From assembly GCF_028198165.1 (NCBI RefSeq), contig NZ_CP116339.1:1035001-1099000 (forward strand): a stretch of 64,000 nt of DNA. Reading direction: 5' to 3'. The translations under genes and the position numbers were made by a program. The notes beneath the pieces were generated by a model. That model was not told the origin of the DNA and searched no databases. It saw only the letters and a list, made by a program, of their open reading frames with translations. This stretch comes from Pseudoxanthomonas sp. JBR18 (GTDB lineage Bacteria; Pseudomonadota; Gammaproteobacteria; Xanthomonadales; Xanthomonadaceae). This document shows, piece by piece, positions 46,511-56,378 of the stretch (positions within the stretch are counted from its first letter, which is position 1; every line of letters begins with the position of its first letter).

Positions 46511-47425
46511 ATGAAGCAGAAAAAGCTCCTGCCCTCCATGGTCTCGTTGCAGTGCTTCGAGTCCGCGGCCCGGCATATGAGCTTCACCAACGCCGCCCAG
46601 GAGCTCAACCTCACCCAGAGCGCGGTGAGCAAGCAGGTCGCCCAGCTGGAGCAGGCCTTGCAACGCCGGCTGTTCGAACGGGTGCGCAACGGCCTGGCCC
46701 TCACCCCGGCCGGCGAGCTCTACCACGCCGAGGTCAGCCAGGTCCTCAGCCAGACCGACATCGCCAGCCGCGCGGTGCTGTCCTTCGGCGGAGAGACCGA
46801 GGTGCTGCGCATCGCCACCCAGCCGACCTTTGGCGCGCGCTGGCTGATCCCGGCGCTGGCCGGGTTCGGTGACCAGCATCCACACCTGCGCCTGAGCATC
46901 CGTAACGCGCTGGAACCCTTCGACCTGGTCCGCGCTACGGCCGATATCGCCTTCTTCTACGGCGCCGGCTCCTGGCCGGGCGCGGTGTGCGAGGCACTGT
47001 TCCGCGAAACCGTGGTGGCGGTGTGCACGCCGTTGTTCCTGCAGACCCACCCGGTCAGCGCCGCCGAGGACCTCACCCGCAGCACGCTGCTGCAGTGCAC
47101 CTCACGCCCGGAGGCCTGGTACGACTGGTTCGGCGGCCAGGGCATCACGTCCACCAACAGCTACCACGGCCCGCAGTTCGACACCTTCGACCTGTGCATC
47201 CGCGCCGCCCTGGCCGGTTATGGCGTGGCGCTGGTGCCGCGCTTCATGGTGGCCGACGAGCTGCGTCAGGGCACGCTGGTCATTCCATGGGCGCATGCCC
47301 GGCCCGGCAGCGGCGCCTACTACCTGGCCCACGCCGAGCACACCGGCGAGCTGCCCAAGGTCCGCGCCTTCGTCGAATGGATCCGCACCCGAGCCGCCGG
47401 CGAGCGCGAGCCTGCCGCCGACTGA
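46511..47425 (+). CDS. GcvA-like LysR regulator (following hglS)
   Basis: A 304-aa LysR protein of the GcvA/AmpR branch: LPSMVSLQCFESAARHMSFT, LTQSAVSKQVAQLEQAL, then a ligand domain from about residue 95 (LRIATQPTFGARWLIPAL) and a GYGVALVPRFMV segment. ATG 46511 was preferred over an extension to 46472. It follows hglS by 78 bp in the same direction and converges with a second GcvA-like gene. Control of hglS is the simplest reading. Confidence 0.9.
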   Translation: MKQKKLLPSMVSLQCFESAARHMSFTNAAQELNLTQSAVSKQVAQLEQALQRRLFERVRNGLALTPAGELYHAEVSQVLSQTDIASRAVLSFGGETEVLRIATQPTFGARWLIPALAGFGDQHPHLRLSIRNALEPFDLVRATADIAFFYGAGSWPGAVCEALFRETVVAVCTPLFLQTHPVSAAEDLTRSTLLQCTSRPEAWYDWFGGQGITSTNSYHGPQFDTFDLCIRAALAGYGVALVPRFMVADELRQGTLVIPWAHARPGSGAYYLAHAEHTGELPKVRAFVEWIRTRAAGEREPAAD

Positions 47426-47431
47426 GCCGGT

Positions 47432-47449
47432 GCGCCCCGATCAGGGCGC
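47432..47449. terminator. Hairpin between the two convergent LysR genes
   Basis: GCGCCC-CGATCA-GGGCGC at the convergent stops, overlapping the last codons of the minus-strand gene. No U-tract. Confidence 0.45.
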
Positions 47450-48337
47450 TGGCGGCAGGTCCGCCAGCAACCAGTCGCGGAAGGCCTGCAGCGCGGGCAG
47501 TGCAGCCAGGCGACGCGGATAGGCCAAGTGATAGGTGCGCTGGCTGCGCAGCGGCTCGCCGACCTGCACCAGGCTGCCTGCGCGCAGTTCGTCCTCGACC
47601 AGCAGCTGCGGCACCAGGCCCACGCCGATGCCCGCACGCACGGCCTGGATCAGGTGCGAGGTCAGCTCGAAGGTCGGCCCATCGCGCATGGCCTGCAGCG
47701 GCAGGCCGTGTCGCGCCCACCACTGCGTCCACAGCGGCGGATGGCTGGCCACGCGCAGCAGCGACTGCGCGGCGATCACTTCCGGCGCGGGTGCGGGTTC
47801 TCCGCCGACCACCGCCGGACTGGCGACGACCACCATCGATTCGGCCATCAGCGGATGCACCTGCACGTCGCCGCCCTCGGCCAGGGCCACGCCGATCGCG
47901 GCGTCCACCTGCGCCAGCTCGAAATCCACCGGCTTGATGTGCGAATGAATGTGCACCTGCACCCCAGGGTGCGCGGCGTAGAAGGCATGCAGGCGCGGCA
48001 GCAGCCACTTGGAGCCGAAGGTCGGCAGCAGCGCCAGGCGCAGCGCGCCGCCGCCTTCGCCGTGCGACAGCACCTGCAGGGTGGCCTGGCGGACCTGGGC
48101 AAGCGCCCCGTCCAGCCCGCGATGGTAGAGGCGGCCGACCTCGGTCAGGGCGATGCTGCGGCCTTCGCGCGCGAACAGGCGCACGCCCAGCTGTGTCTCC
48201 AACGCCTGCACCTGGCGGCTGACCGCGCCCTGGGTCAGCGACAGCTCGCGCGCCGCGCGGGTGAAGCTGGCGTGCCGGGCCGCCGCGTCGAAGGCCAGCA
48301 GCAGGGACATGGAGGGGGTCAGTCGACGGCTTTGCAT
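47441..48337 (-). CDS. GcvA-like LysR regulator (divergent from ydiJ)
   Basis: A 298-aa paralogue of the neighbouring LysR: SLLLAFDAAARHASFTRAAR, LTQGAVSRQVQALETQLGVR, LRLALLPTFGSKWLLPRL, AGIGVGLVPQLLVED. It is divergent from the ydiJ-like gene over 97 bp, so that gene is the probable target. The gap has repeated ATGCAT words (48340s and 48434-48452) but no clean T-N11-A site that I can single out. Confidence 0.9.
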   Translation of the reverse strand: MQSRRLTPSMSLLLAFDAAARHASFTRAARELSLTQGAVSRQVQALETQLGVRLFAREGRSIALTEVGRLYHRGLDGALAQVRQATLQVLSHGEGGGALRLALLPTFGSKWLLPRLHAFYAAHPGVQVHIHSHIKPVDFELAQVDAAIGVALAEGGDVQVHPLMAESMVVVASPAVVGGEPAPAPEVIAAQSLLRVASHPPLWTQWWARHGLPLQAMRDGPTFELTSHLIQAVRAGIGVGLVPQLLVEDELRAGSLVQVGEPLRSQRTYHLAYPRRLAALPALQAFRDWLLADLPPAP

Positions 48338-48434
48338 GCATAAAGCTCATGGATGAGGCACCAACTTTACGCTTGATCGCCTCCGCAGCGCAGGAGGAAA
48401 ATCCTGGATCCCAAGGTGCGCCATCGCATGACCC

Positions 48435-51400
48435 ATGCATGCGATGCATGTGGCACCCCAGGCTTTCCAAGGACGTCCCGTGCTTGCTCCACTCCCGGTC
48501 TCCCATCCCACCGCCGCCCCGTATGTCGCCTTTCTGGACGCGCTGCGGACTGCGGGCTTCCGCGGCGAGATCCGCCAGGACCACGCCAGCCGCACGGTGC
48601 TGGCCACGGACAACTCCATCTATCAGCGCTTCCCGCAGGCGGCGGTGTTTCCCCGCGATGCCGACGATGTGGCGCTGGTCGCCCTGCTGCTGGCCCGGCC
48701 CGAGCACCGCCAGGTCACCGTGGCCCCGCGCGGCGGCGGCACCGGCACCAACGGCCAATCGCTCACCGACGGCGTGGTGGTGGACCTGTCGCGGCATATG
48801 AACCAGATCCTGGAGATCGACCCGGAGCAGCGCTGGGTGCGGGTGCAAGCCGGCGTGGTCAAGGACCAACTCAATGCCGCGCTCAAGCCCTACGGCCTGT
48901 TCTTCGCCCCGGAGCTGTCCACCTCCAACCGCGCCACCATCGGCGGCATGGTCAGCACCGACGCCAGCGGCCAGGGCAGCTGCACCTACGGCAAGACCCG
49001 CGACCACGTGCTGGCATTGGACACGGTCCTGCTGGGCGGCGAGCGCCTGCACAGCCAGCCGCTGGCGCCCGAGGCGCTGGCTACCCAGGCCGCGCGCCAG
49101 GATCGCGTGGGCGAGGCCTACCGCTGCGCCTCTCGCATCGCCGACGAACAGGGCGAGCTGATCCAGGCGAAGTTCCCCAGGCTCAATCGTTGCCTGACCG
49201 GCTACGACCTGGCCCACCTGGGCACGGCCGACGGCCGCTTCGACCTCAACAGCGTGCTGTGCGGGTCGGAGGGCACGCTGGGGTTCGTGGTGGAAGCCAA
49301 GCTCAACGTGCTGTCCATCCCCAAGTACGCGGTGCTGGTCAATGTGCGCTACGGCGCCTTCATGGATGCGCTGCGTGATGCGCGGCACCTGGTCGCGCTG
49401 GCGCCGTTGTCCATCGAGACGGTGGACTCCAAGGTGCTGATGCTGGCCATGCAGGACATCGTCTGGCATAGCGTGGCCGAGTATTTCCCGCAGGAAGGCG
49501 ATATTCCCACCCAAGGCATCAACCTGGTGGAGTTCAGCGGCGATGACCCGACCGAAGTCGATGCGCGGGTGGCCGCCTTTGTCGAGCACCTGCGCACCGA
49601 TGCCAGCGTGGTCCGCCTGGGTCACACGCTGGCCACCGGCAACGCGGCGGTCAACACGGTCTACGGGATGCGCAAGCGCGCGGTCGGCCTGCTGGGCAAC
49701 GTGCAGGGCGAGGCGCGGCCACAGCCGTTCGTGGAGGACACCGCGGTGCCGCCGGAACACCTGGCCGACTACATCGCCGAGTTCCGCGCCCTGCTGGATC
49801 GTCACGGGCTGGCCTATGGCATGTTCGGCCACGTCGATGCCGGCGTGCTGCACGTGCGCCCGCTGCTGGACATGAAGGACCCGGCACAGGCCGCGCTGGT
49901 ACGGCCGATCTCCGACGCGGTCGCTGCGCTGACCCAGCGCTACGGTGGGCTGCTGTGGGGCGAGCACGGCAAGGGCGTGCGCTCGGAATACGCACCGGCC
50001 TACTTCGGCGAGCTGTATCCGTCCCTGCAGGCGCTCAAGCGCGCCTTCGACCCGCACAACCAGCTCAATCCCGGCAAGATCGCCACGCCCGCCGCCGACG
50101 CCGCACCGCTGTTGCGCGTGGACCAGGTGCCGATGCGTGGCCAGCTGGATCGCACCATTCCCACCGCGGTGTGGCAGGACCACGGCGCGGCGATGCACTG
50201 CAACGGCAACGGCGCCTGCTACAACTTCGATCTGGACGACCCGATGTGTCCGTCGTGGAAGGCCACGCGCGACCGGGTGCAATCGCCCAAGGGCCGCGCC
50301 TCGCTGCTGCGCGAATGGCTGCGCCGCCAGCACGCGGCCGGCACCGACCTGACCACACCGCCGCCGAGCGGGCCCGGCACCTTCCTGCGCACGCTGCCGG
50401 CGCGCTGGCGCAACAGCCGCCGGGAACCGGAGGATTTCTCGCACGAGGTCTACGGCGCGATGGCCACCTGCCTGGCGTGCAAGTCCTGCGCGGGCCAGTG
50501 CCCGGTGAAGGTCAACGTGCCGGAGTTCCGCTCGCGCTTCCTCGAGTTCTATCACGCGCGTTACCTGCGACCGCTGCGCGATTACCTGATCGGCTCGCTG
50601 GAATTCACCCTGCCGCTGTTCGCGCGCGTGCCCGGCCTCTATAACGCCACGCTCGCCTGGGGCCCGGCCGCGCGCGTGCTGGCCGGGCCGGTGGGCATGG
50701 TCGACAGCCCGCGCCTGGGCCGCTTCGACCTGGACGCGACCTGCCGACAGTGGAACGTCACCACGGCCACGCCGCAGGCGCTGGCCGCGCTAAGCGAGGC
50801 CGAGCGCGCCCGCAGCGTGGTGCTGGTGCTCGATGCCTTCACCCGCTACTTCGAGACGCCGCTGCTGGCCGCGTGCATCGAGCTGTCCGCACGGCTGGGC
50901 CAACGCGTGTTCCTGGCGCCGTATCTCGCCAATGGCAAGCCGCTGCAGGTGCAGGGCTTTTTGCCCGCCTTCGAGCGCACGGCGCGGCGCAATGCGGCGA
51001 TGTTGTCGGCGCTGGCCGCGCACCGCGTGCCGCTGGTGGGCATCGACCCGGCCATGACCCTGACCTACCGTCAGGAGTACACCAAGCTCAAGGGCCTGGA
51101 CGTGCCCAGGGTGCAGCTGCTGCAGGAATGGCTCACCGATGTATATGCAGCGCGCGACGCTGCGACCGAGTCATCTGCCCTGCGCTACCGCCTGATGGCG
51201 CATTGCACGGAGAAGACCAACGCCGCGGCCAGCGTGACCCAGTGGACCGAGGTCTTCGCCCGCGCCGGGCTGTCGCTGGCGGTGCAGAAGACCGGCTGCT
51301 GCGGCATGTCCGGCACCTACGGCCATGAGGCACGCAATGTCGAGACCTCGCGGCGCATCTTCGACCAATCCTGGGCGCCCGCACTGGCGATGGCCGATGC

Positions 51401-51524
51401 GCCCGAAGCCCTGGCCACCGGCTACTCGTGCCGCAGCCAGGTCAGCCGCCTGCAGTCCGACACGCTGCGCCATCCGGTGCAGGCCCTGCTCGACGTGCTG
51501 CGCGGACAGGCATCCGCCGCCTGA
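48435..51524 (+). CDS. ydiJ: D-2-hydroxyglutarate dehydrogenase, FAD/Fe-S (YdiJ-like)
   Basis: 1029 aa (E. coli YdiJ 1018). Oxidises D-2-hydroxyglutarate to 2-oxoglutarate, passing electrons to the respiratory chain. The N-terminal FAD domain has TDNSIYQRFP, PRGGGTGTNGQS, ELSTSNRATIGGM and DASGQGSCTYGKTRDHVL; the FAD_oxidase_C part has YGMFGHVDAGVLHVRP and YGGLLWGEHGKG; a ferredoxin-like segment has CLACKSCAGQCPVK (C679, C682, C685, C689); the C-terminal CCG domain has KTGCCGMSGTYGHE and ATGYSCRSQV. These match YdiJ closely from memory. A second start at 48444 is possible. The gene lies next to hglS, whose product is its substrate. Confidence 0.94.
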   Translation: MHAMHVAPQAFQGRPVLAPLPVSHPTAAPYVAFLDALRTAGFRGEIRQDHASRTVLATDNSIYQRFPQAAVFPRDADDVALVALLLARPEHRQVTVAPRGGGTGTNGQSLTDGVVVDLSRHMNQILEIDPEQRWVRVQAGVVKDQLNAALKPYGLFFAPELSTSNRATIGGMVSTDASGQGSCTYGKTRDHVLALDTVLLGGERLHSQPLAPEALATQAARQDRVGEAYRCASRIADEQGELIQAKFPRLNRCLTGYDLAHLGTADGRFDLNSVLCGSEGTLGFVVEAKLNVLSIPKYAVLVNVRYGAFMDALRDARHLVALAPLSIETVDSKVLMLAMQDIVWHSVAEYFPQEGDIPTQGINLVEFSGDDPTEVDARVAAFVEHLRTDASVVRLGHTLATGNAAVNTVYGMRKRAVGLLGNVQGEARPQPFVEDTAVPPEHLADYIAEFRALLDRHGLAYGMFGHVDAGVLHVRPLLDMKDPAQAALVRPISDAVAALTQRYGGLLWGEHGKGVRSEYAPAYFGELYPSLQALKRAFDPHNQLNPGKIATPAADAAPLLRVDQVPMRGQLDRTIPTAVWQDHGAAMHCNGNGACYNFDLDDPMCPSWKATRDRVQSPKGRASLLREWLRRQHAAGTDLTTPPPSGPGTFLRTLPARWRNSRREPEDFSHEVYGAMATCLACKSCAGQCPVKVNVPEFRSRFLEFYHARYLRPLRDYLIGSLEFTLPLFARVPGLYNATLAWGPAARVLAGPVGMVDSPRLGRFDLDATCRQWNVTTATPQALAALSEAERARSVVLVLDAFTRYFETPLLAACIELSARLGQRVFLAPYLANGKPLQVQGFLPAFERTARRNAAMLSALAAHRVPLVGIDPAMTLTYRQEYTKLKGLDVPRVQLLQEWLTDVYAARDAATESSALRYRLMAHCTEKTNAAASVTQWTEVFARAGLSLAVQKTGCCGMSGTYGHEARNVETSRRIFDQSWAPALAMADAPEALATGYSCRSQVSRLQSDTLRHPVQALLDVLRGQASAA

Positions 51525-51537
51525 GGACGGTCCGGTT

Positions 51538-52464
51538 TCAGTGCTGGCTTTGGGGCGACACCGCGATGCGCCCGTCGCGCGGAGCATCACCGGCATCTGC
51601 TGCAGCCGCGAGGCTGGCTGCGTCCGCTGCCGCTGCATCGTCGGGCGTTGATGCCGGCGCGTCTTGCAGCGGTCGCAACATCTGCAGCGGCTGCCCCTGG
51701 TAGCGGAACGCCAAGGCGTCCTGTAGCGCACGCAAGCGCTCGACCTGGGCGCACAGGCCATCGGCCTGGGCTTCGATCGCAGCGCCGCGCGCCTCCAGCT
51801 TGGCATCGAGCGCGTCGCCCATTGCGTCGGCGCGTGCCTCCATGTTGTCCGCACGCCCGGTGAACACCTGGAACAAGACGTGGCGCGCGATGCTGCCCTT
51901 GAACGCTTCGGCCTGGTCCTCGACGTACTGCTCGAAGTTGCCGTCGAACGCCTCCTGGTCCCAGCGCCCCTTGCCCAGCGTGCCGTCCACGTAGCCGTTG
52001 GCCTGCTTGCGCATGCGCTCGACCTTGCGTGCGTTGCGCCCGCTGCCGGTCAAGATCTCCATCACACCCCCCAGCGCGTCATAGGTGAGGTCCACCACCT
52101 GGTGAGCGATACCGGCCACGCGCGGCATCAGCGCGCGGGCATCGCGTTCCATCTCCCATAGCCGCTGGACGTCTTCCGGACTGACCTGCTGCACCTTGCG
52201 ATCCACGCTCAACTCGCCGCCGTGGAAGAAGATCTCCTGCGGCGTGCCGGTTTTGCGGTACAGCCAGATGCCGCCGTCATCGGCCAGCACGTTGAAGTCC
52301 GTGGACAGGCCGCACTGCTGCGAGGACAGCTGCGGACGATGGTTGTGCGGGTCCGCCTGTGTCTCGGCCCCTGCCGGGACGTCCTGCCGTCCGGCCTCGT
52401 CGGCCTGGGCGAACGCCAATGACGGCAGACACAGCGACAGCAGCAAGAACCAGGACACGCGCAT
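51538..52464 (-). CDS. DUF2884 (YggN-like) periplasmic protein
   Basis: 308 aa with a signal peptide (VSWFLLLSLCLPSLAFA). The segment QCGLSTDFNVLADDGGIWLYR and the following FHGGELSVDRK resemble the DUF2884/YggN family; the middle is rich in charged helices, and the C-terminus is Ala/Asp-rich and low-complexity. Function unknown. It ends 13 bp from the convergent ydiJ stop. Confidence 0.78.
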   Translation of the reverse strand: MRVSWFLLLSLCLPSLAFAQADEAGRQDVPAGAETQADPHNHRPQLSSQQCGLSTDFNVLADDGGIWLYRKTGTPQEIFFHGGELSVDRKVQQVSPEDVQRLWEMERDARALMPRVAGIAHQVVDLTYDALGGVMEILTGSGRNARKVERMRKQANGYVDGTLGKGRWDQEAFDGNFEQYVEDQAEAFKGSIARHVLFQVFTGRADNMEARADAMGDALDAKLEARGAAIEAQADGLCAQVERLRALQDALAFRYQGQPLQMLRPLQDAPASTPDDAAAADAASLAAAADAGDAPRDGRIAVSPQSQH

Positions 52465-52558
52465 GGGAATTGGCCTGCATCACGGGATGAACTGCAGGGT
52501 CGCCGCCAGCGCCCGCGGCGCTCGCGTGCCTAAAGTCATTGGCAGGGCCGTGCGCCGA

Positions 52559-52582
52559 CACGCGGGCAGGCACGCGGGCAGG
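52559..52582. repeat. Two tandem copies of a 12-bp unit
   Basis: CACGCGGGCAGG occurs twice in tandem, followed by a partial third (CACACGG), in the 205-bp gap between two minus-strand genes. Probably replication slippage. Confidence 0.6.
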
Positions 52583-52669
52583 CACACGGTTGGATCCGAG
52601 CACAGGAGCCACCCGGTCGCGTGGCGATGGTCGCCATCGCCACCGGCGCGGCCCTACGCCCCTCGATCA

Positions 52670-53041
52670 CTAGGCGTCCTCCCCCATCGCCAGCACGAGT
52701 TGCATGTCGTCCCGCTCTCCGGCGATGCGCAGCTGGCCGCGGGCCTTGCCGGCCAGGGCGCTCACCCGCGCCCCGCAGTCGGCCAGGTCGGTCCACTTGA
52801 GCTGCCACACGAATGGCACGCGCCCGGCGCTGTCCAGCACCAGGCGCGAGACCGACTCGGTAACCTCCAGGCTGACGTTGTCCACGCCGGGGATGGCGTG
52901 TCGTCGGCCGATCGCGTCGGGCTGCGGACTGGAAGCCAAATGGTCGAGGATGGAAGCCAGCATGGCGATGCCGGGGCGATCCCCGCGAAACATCAACGCA
53001 TCCTGGCCGCGATAGCGGTTGGCATGACGGGCTCGAAGCAT
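52670..53041 (-). CDS. Hypothetical 123-aa protein
   Basis: Not recognised. The reading frame has normal codon use and composition, no signal peptide, and alternating strand-like segments (VDNVSLEVTESVSRLVLDSA, RVPFVWQLKWTDLADCG, GQLRIAGERDDMQLVLAM), suggesting a small alpha-beta protein. ATG 53041 has AAGG nine bases upstream. Same strand as the flanking DUF2884 and aceA genes but separated from both by more than 150 bp. Confidence 0.6.
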   Translation of the reverse strand: MLRARHANRYRGQDALMFRGDRPGIAMLASILDHLASSPQPDAIGRRHAIPGVDNVSLEVTESVSRLVLDSAGRVPFVWQLKWTDLADCGARVSALAGKARGQLRIAGERDDMQLVLAMGEDA

Positions 53042-53114
53042 GGCGCACCTTTCTCAGTGGGTGAACAACGCTGGTTGGGGTTTTGACTGCGGTGGAGCGG
53101 TGGAGCGCGGAACC

Positions 53115-53140
53115 CGCGCCCGGCATGCGTGCCGGGCGCG
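53115..53140. terminator. Hairpin downstream of aceA
   Basis: Perfect 11-bp stem CGCGCCCGGCA / TGCCGGGCGCG with loop TGCG, about 70 bp beyond the aceA stop. No U-tract on the minus strand; likely end of the aceBA transcript. Confidence 0.6.
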
Positions 53141-53211
53141 TCTTGCACCTTGGAGCTGTCCGCGTGGTCCCGCGTGCGCTGGTCAGCGCCGCGGGAGCGC
53201 GGGGCAGCGCC

Positions 53212-54504
53212 TTATGCCGCCTTGTCGGCGGTGAACTGTTCTTCCTCGGTCGAGCCGGTCAGCGCCGTGGTCGAGGACTGGCCCTGCTGGATGGCCTGGG
53301 TCACCGCATCGAAATACCCGGTGCCGACCTCGCGCTGGTGCTTGACCGCGGTGAAGCCCTTGGGCGCGGCGGCGAATTCGGCCTCCTGCAGTTCGACGAA
53401 GGCGCTCATCTGATTGCGCGCGTAGCCGTGGGCCAGGTTGAACATCGAGTAGTTCAGACTGTGGAAGCCGGCCAGGGTGATGAACTGGAACTTGTAGCCG
53501 TAGCTGGCGATTTCCTTCTGGAACTTGGAGATGGTCGCGTCGTCCAGGTTCTTCTTCCAGTTGAAGCTGGGCGAGCAGTTGTAGGCCAGCAGCTTGCCCG
53601 GGAACTTGGCATGGATCGCTTCGGCGAATTTACGCGCGAACTCCAGGTCCGGCTTGCCGGTCTCGCACCAGATCAGGTCGGCGTAAGGCGCATAGGCCAG
53701 GCCGCGGCTGATGGCCTGGTCCAGGCCCTTGTGGGTCTTGTAGAAGCCCTCCACGGTGCGCTCGCCGGTGGTGTGCGGCTTGTCGTTGGCATCGATGTCG
53801 CTGGTCAGCAGGTCGGCGGCCTCGGCATCGGTGCGGGCGATCAGCACGGTCGGCACGCCCATCACGTCGGCCGCCAGGCGCGCGGCGTTCAACTTCTCCA
53901 CGGCCTCGCGGGTGGGGACCAGCACCTTGCCGCCCATGTGCCCGCACTTCTTGACCGAGGCCAGCTGGTCCTCGAAGTGCACGCCCGAGGCGCCGGCCTC
54001 GATCATGGCCTTCATCAGCTCGAAGGCATTCAGCACGCCGCCAAAGCCGGCCTCGGCATCGGCCACGATGGGCTGCAGGAAGTCCACGCTGTCATCGCCC
54101 TCGGCATGGGACAGCTGGTCGGCGCGCAGCAAGGTGTTGTTGATGCGCTTGACCACCGCCGGCACCGAGTCGGCCGGGTACAGCGACTGGTCCGGATACA
54201 TCTGCCCGGCCAGGTTGGCATCGGCGGCCACCTGCCAGCCGGACAGGTAGATCGCCTTCAGCCCGGCCTTGACCTGCTGCATGGCCTGGTTGCCGGTCAG
54301 CGCGCCCAGCGCGTTGACGAAGTCCTCGGTGTGCAGGGAGCTCCAGAGCTTATCCGCACCCAGCTTGGCGATGGAGTGCTCGACCGGGATCGTGCCGCGC
54401 AGGCGCACCACGTCGGCCGCGGTGTAGTTGCGGGTGATGCCCTTCCAGCGCGGATTGGTGTCCCAGTCCTTCTGGATCTCGGCGGCGCTCGGCAGCTTGC
54501 TCAT
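53212..54504 (-). CDS. aceA: Isocitrate lyase
   Basis: Splits isocitrate into glyoxylate and succinate in the glyoxylate shunt. 430 aa, like the E. coli enzyme (434). The catalytic motif [10 protein letters not shown] has C187; [12 protein letters not shown] precedes it, [12 protein letters not shown] supplies metal/substrate residues, and [12 protein letters not shown] is the signature loop. ATG 54504 gives the usual [14 protein letters not shown] start; an extension to 54561 is not family-like. Encoded 110 bp after aceB on the same strand. Confidence 0.97.
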   Translation of the reverse strand: MSKLPSAAEIQKDWDTNPRWKGITRNYTAADVVRLRGTIPVEHSIAKLGADKLWSSLHTEDFVNALGALTGNQAMQQVKAGLKAIYLSGWQVAADANLAGQMYPDQSLYPADSVPAVVKRINNTLLRADQLSHAEGDDSVDFLQPIVADAEAGFGGVLNAFELMKAMIEAGASGVHFEDQLASVKKCGHMGGKVLVPTREAVEKLNAARLAADVMGVPTVLIARTDAEAADLLTSDIDANDKPHTTGERTVEGFYKTHKGLDQAISRGLAYAPYADLIWCETGKPDLEFARKFAEAIHAKFPGKLLAYNCSPSFNWKKNLDDATISKFQKEIASYGYKFQFITLAGFHSLNYSMFNLAHGYARNQMSAFVELQEAEFAAAPKGFTAVKHQREVGTGYFDAVTQAIQQGQSSTTALTGSTEEEQFTADKAA

Positions 54505-54614
54505 GGTGTCGTCCTCGTGTGGATCGTGCGATGTCGTGGAATGCGGCGGCCGACCCGACATGCCGGGCCAGGCGCTGCAGATGAATCCGGAAAAACGTGT
54601 GCGCTGCGGCGGCG

Positions 54615-56261
54615 TCAGTCGATCAGCGCGTAGGCCGGCAGGGTCAGGAACTCGGCCAGCGTGTCGCGGCGTGAGAGTTCATCGAGCAGCGCGATGGCCT
54701 CGGAGACCTTGGCCGCGCCCGGCACGCCGGCGCCGTGTCCAAGCACGGTGGGCAGGTGCTTGAGGGTGGCCTGCAGCAGCGCCAGGTCGATGGCGGTGCC
54801 GTCGTCCAGGTGCAGTCCCTCGGTGTGCAGCCACTGCCACAGCTGGGTGCGCGAGATCTCGGCGGTGGCCGCGTCCTCCATCAGCCAGTGGATCGGAACG
54901 CAGCCGTTGCCGTCCAGCCAGGCGGCCAGGTAGCGCACGCAGACCTCGACGTTGCCTTCGAACCCGGCGCGGGTGATGGTGCCGGTGGACGGCCGGATCA
55001 GGTCGTCGCGGGTCACGTGCACGTCGGCGCGCGCCACGGCGTGCTGGTTCGGCTGCGGCATGTGCGCGTCGAAGATCGCGCGGGCCACCGGGATCAGCGC
55101 CGGATGTGCGACCCAGGTGCCGTCATGGCCTGCGCTGACCTCGCGCAGCTTGTCGGCGCGCACCCGGGCCATGGCCTGCTCGTTGGCGGCCGCGTCGCCG
55201 TTGATCGGGATCTGTGCGGCCATGCCGCCCATGGCATGCGCAGCGCGCCGGTGGCAGGTCTGGATCAGCAGTTCCGAGTACGCCTTCAGGAACGGCTGGG
55301 TCATAGTGACCTGGCCGCGCTCGGGCAGCACCCGGTCGGCGTGGGCGCGAAAGGTCTTGATGTAGGAAAAGATGTAGTCCCAACGGCCGCAGTTCAGGCC
55401 GACGATGCGGCTGCGCAGCGCGTGCAGGATCTCGTGCATCTCGAAAGCCGCCGGCAGCGTCTCGATCAGCACGGTGACCTTCATCTGCCCCTGCGGCAGG
55501 CCCAGGGTGGCCTCGATGTGCGACAGCGCGGTCTCCCACAGCGCGGCCTCCTCCATCGACTGCAGCTTGGGCAGGTAGAAGTACGGCCCGCGTTCCTTGG
55601 TCTGCAGCGCCCGCGCGTTGTGGAAGGCGAAGGTCGCCACGTCGAACAGGCCGCCGGCCATCGGCGCGCCATCGACCAGCACGTGTTTCTCGTCCAGGTG
55701 CCAGCCGCGCGGGCGCACGATCAGCACCGCCTGCTCGGCGAATGGCTTGAGCGCGTAGTGCTTGCCCGGCTTGTCGCCACGGGCCGGCGTGTCGAACTGC
55801 AGGGTGCCGGCGACCGCGTCGATCAGGGCGCGCTGGCCGGTGATCAGGTTGGTCCAGGTCGGCGAGGTGGAATCCTCGAAGTCGGCCATGAACACCTTGG
55901 CGCCGGAGTTCAGCGCGTTGATCACCATCTTCGGGTCGGTCGGTCCGGTGATCTCCACGCGGCGGTCGGTCAGCGCGGCCGGGATCGGGGCGACGGTCCA
56001 GTCGCCCTCGCGGATCTGTGCGGTGTCGGCGCGGAAGTCCGGCAGGGCGCCGGTGTCGAACTCGGCCTGGCGGGCGGCGCGGGCGGCCAGGCGGGCCTGG
56101 CGCTCCGGCTCGATGGCCCGGTGCAGCGAGGTCAGCAGCCCCAGCAGGCCCGGCGGCAGCAAGGCGTCCTGACCGGGCACCTGGGCGGTGAGGGCGATGC
56201 CGGGCGTGGCCCCGGTCAGGGCCGAATCCCGGGGCGGCAGGGCGAAAGCGGTCGCGGACAT
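54615..56261 (-). CDS. aceB: Malate synthase A
   Basis: Condenses glyoxylate with acetyl-CoA to malate, the second shunt reaction. 548 aa, typical of the AceB isoform (about 530-550) and shorter than GlcB. Visible segments: [74 protein letters not shown] (signature) and the C-terminal [10 protein letters not shown] region. ATG 56261. First gene of the aceBA operon, divergent from a LysR gene. Confidence 0.97.
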   Translation of the reverse strand: MSATAFALPPRDSALTGATPGIALTAQVPGQDALLPPGLLGLLTSLHRAIEPERQARLAARAARQAEFDTGALPDFRADTAQIREGDWTVAPIPAALTDRRVEITGPTDPKMVINALNSGAKVFMADFEDSTSPTWTNLITGQRALIDAVAGTLQFDTPARGDKPGKHYALKPFAEQAVLIVRPRGWHLDEKHVLVDGAPMAGGLFDVATFAFHNARALQTKERGPYFYLPKLQSMEEAALWETALSHIEATLGLPQGQMKVTVLIETLPAAFEMHEILHALRSRIVGLNCGRWDYIFSYIKTFRAHADRVLPERGQVTMTQPFLKAYSELLIQTCHRRAAHAMGGMAAQIPINGDAAANEQAMARVRADKLREVSAGHDGTWVAHPALIPVARAIFDAHMPQPNQHAVARADVHVTRDDLIRPSTGTITRAGFEGNVEVCVRYLAAWLDGNGCVPIHWLMEDAATAEISRTQLWQWLHTEGLHLDDGTAIDLALLQATLKHLPTVLGHGAGVPGAAKVSEAIALLDELSRRDTLAEFLTLPAYALID

Positions 56262-56340
56262 GGCGGATTCCCTTGCAGTTCGACTGGGCCATCACCGTGC
56301 TCCGCAGAGGTATTATTTGACAACTTAGTTTTATCAATCC

Positions 56341-56353
56341 GAATTATAAATTC
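56341..56353. promoter_or_regulatory. Palindrome between aceB and the LysR gene
   Basis: GAATT-ATA-AATTC, a perfect 13-bp dyad in the 117-bp gap, which is strikingly AT-rich at 56310-56362 in this GC-rich genome. Probable operator of the divergent promoters. Confidence 0.5.
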
Positions 56354-56378
56354 TTCTAATACAACCGCTTTCAAGCGC

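Noticed and set aside
47280..50555. 1091-codon open frame on the minus strand across ydiJ and a LysR gene
   Set aside because: Its translation is His/Gln/Arg-rich low-grade sequence typical of antisense shadows in high-GC DNA; the opposite strand carries well-conserved ydiJ.
54735..56378. Long upstream extension of the aceBA-linked LysR gene
   Set aside because: It is antisense to aceB and not LysR-like; the HTH begins just after 56379.
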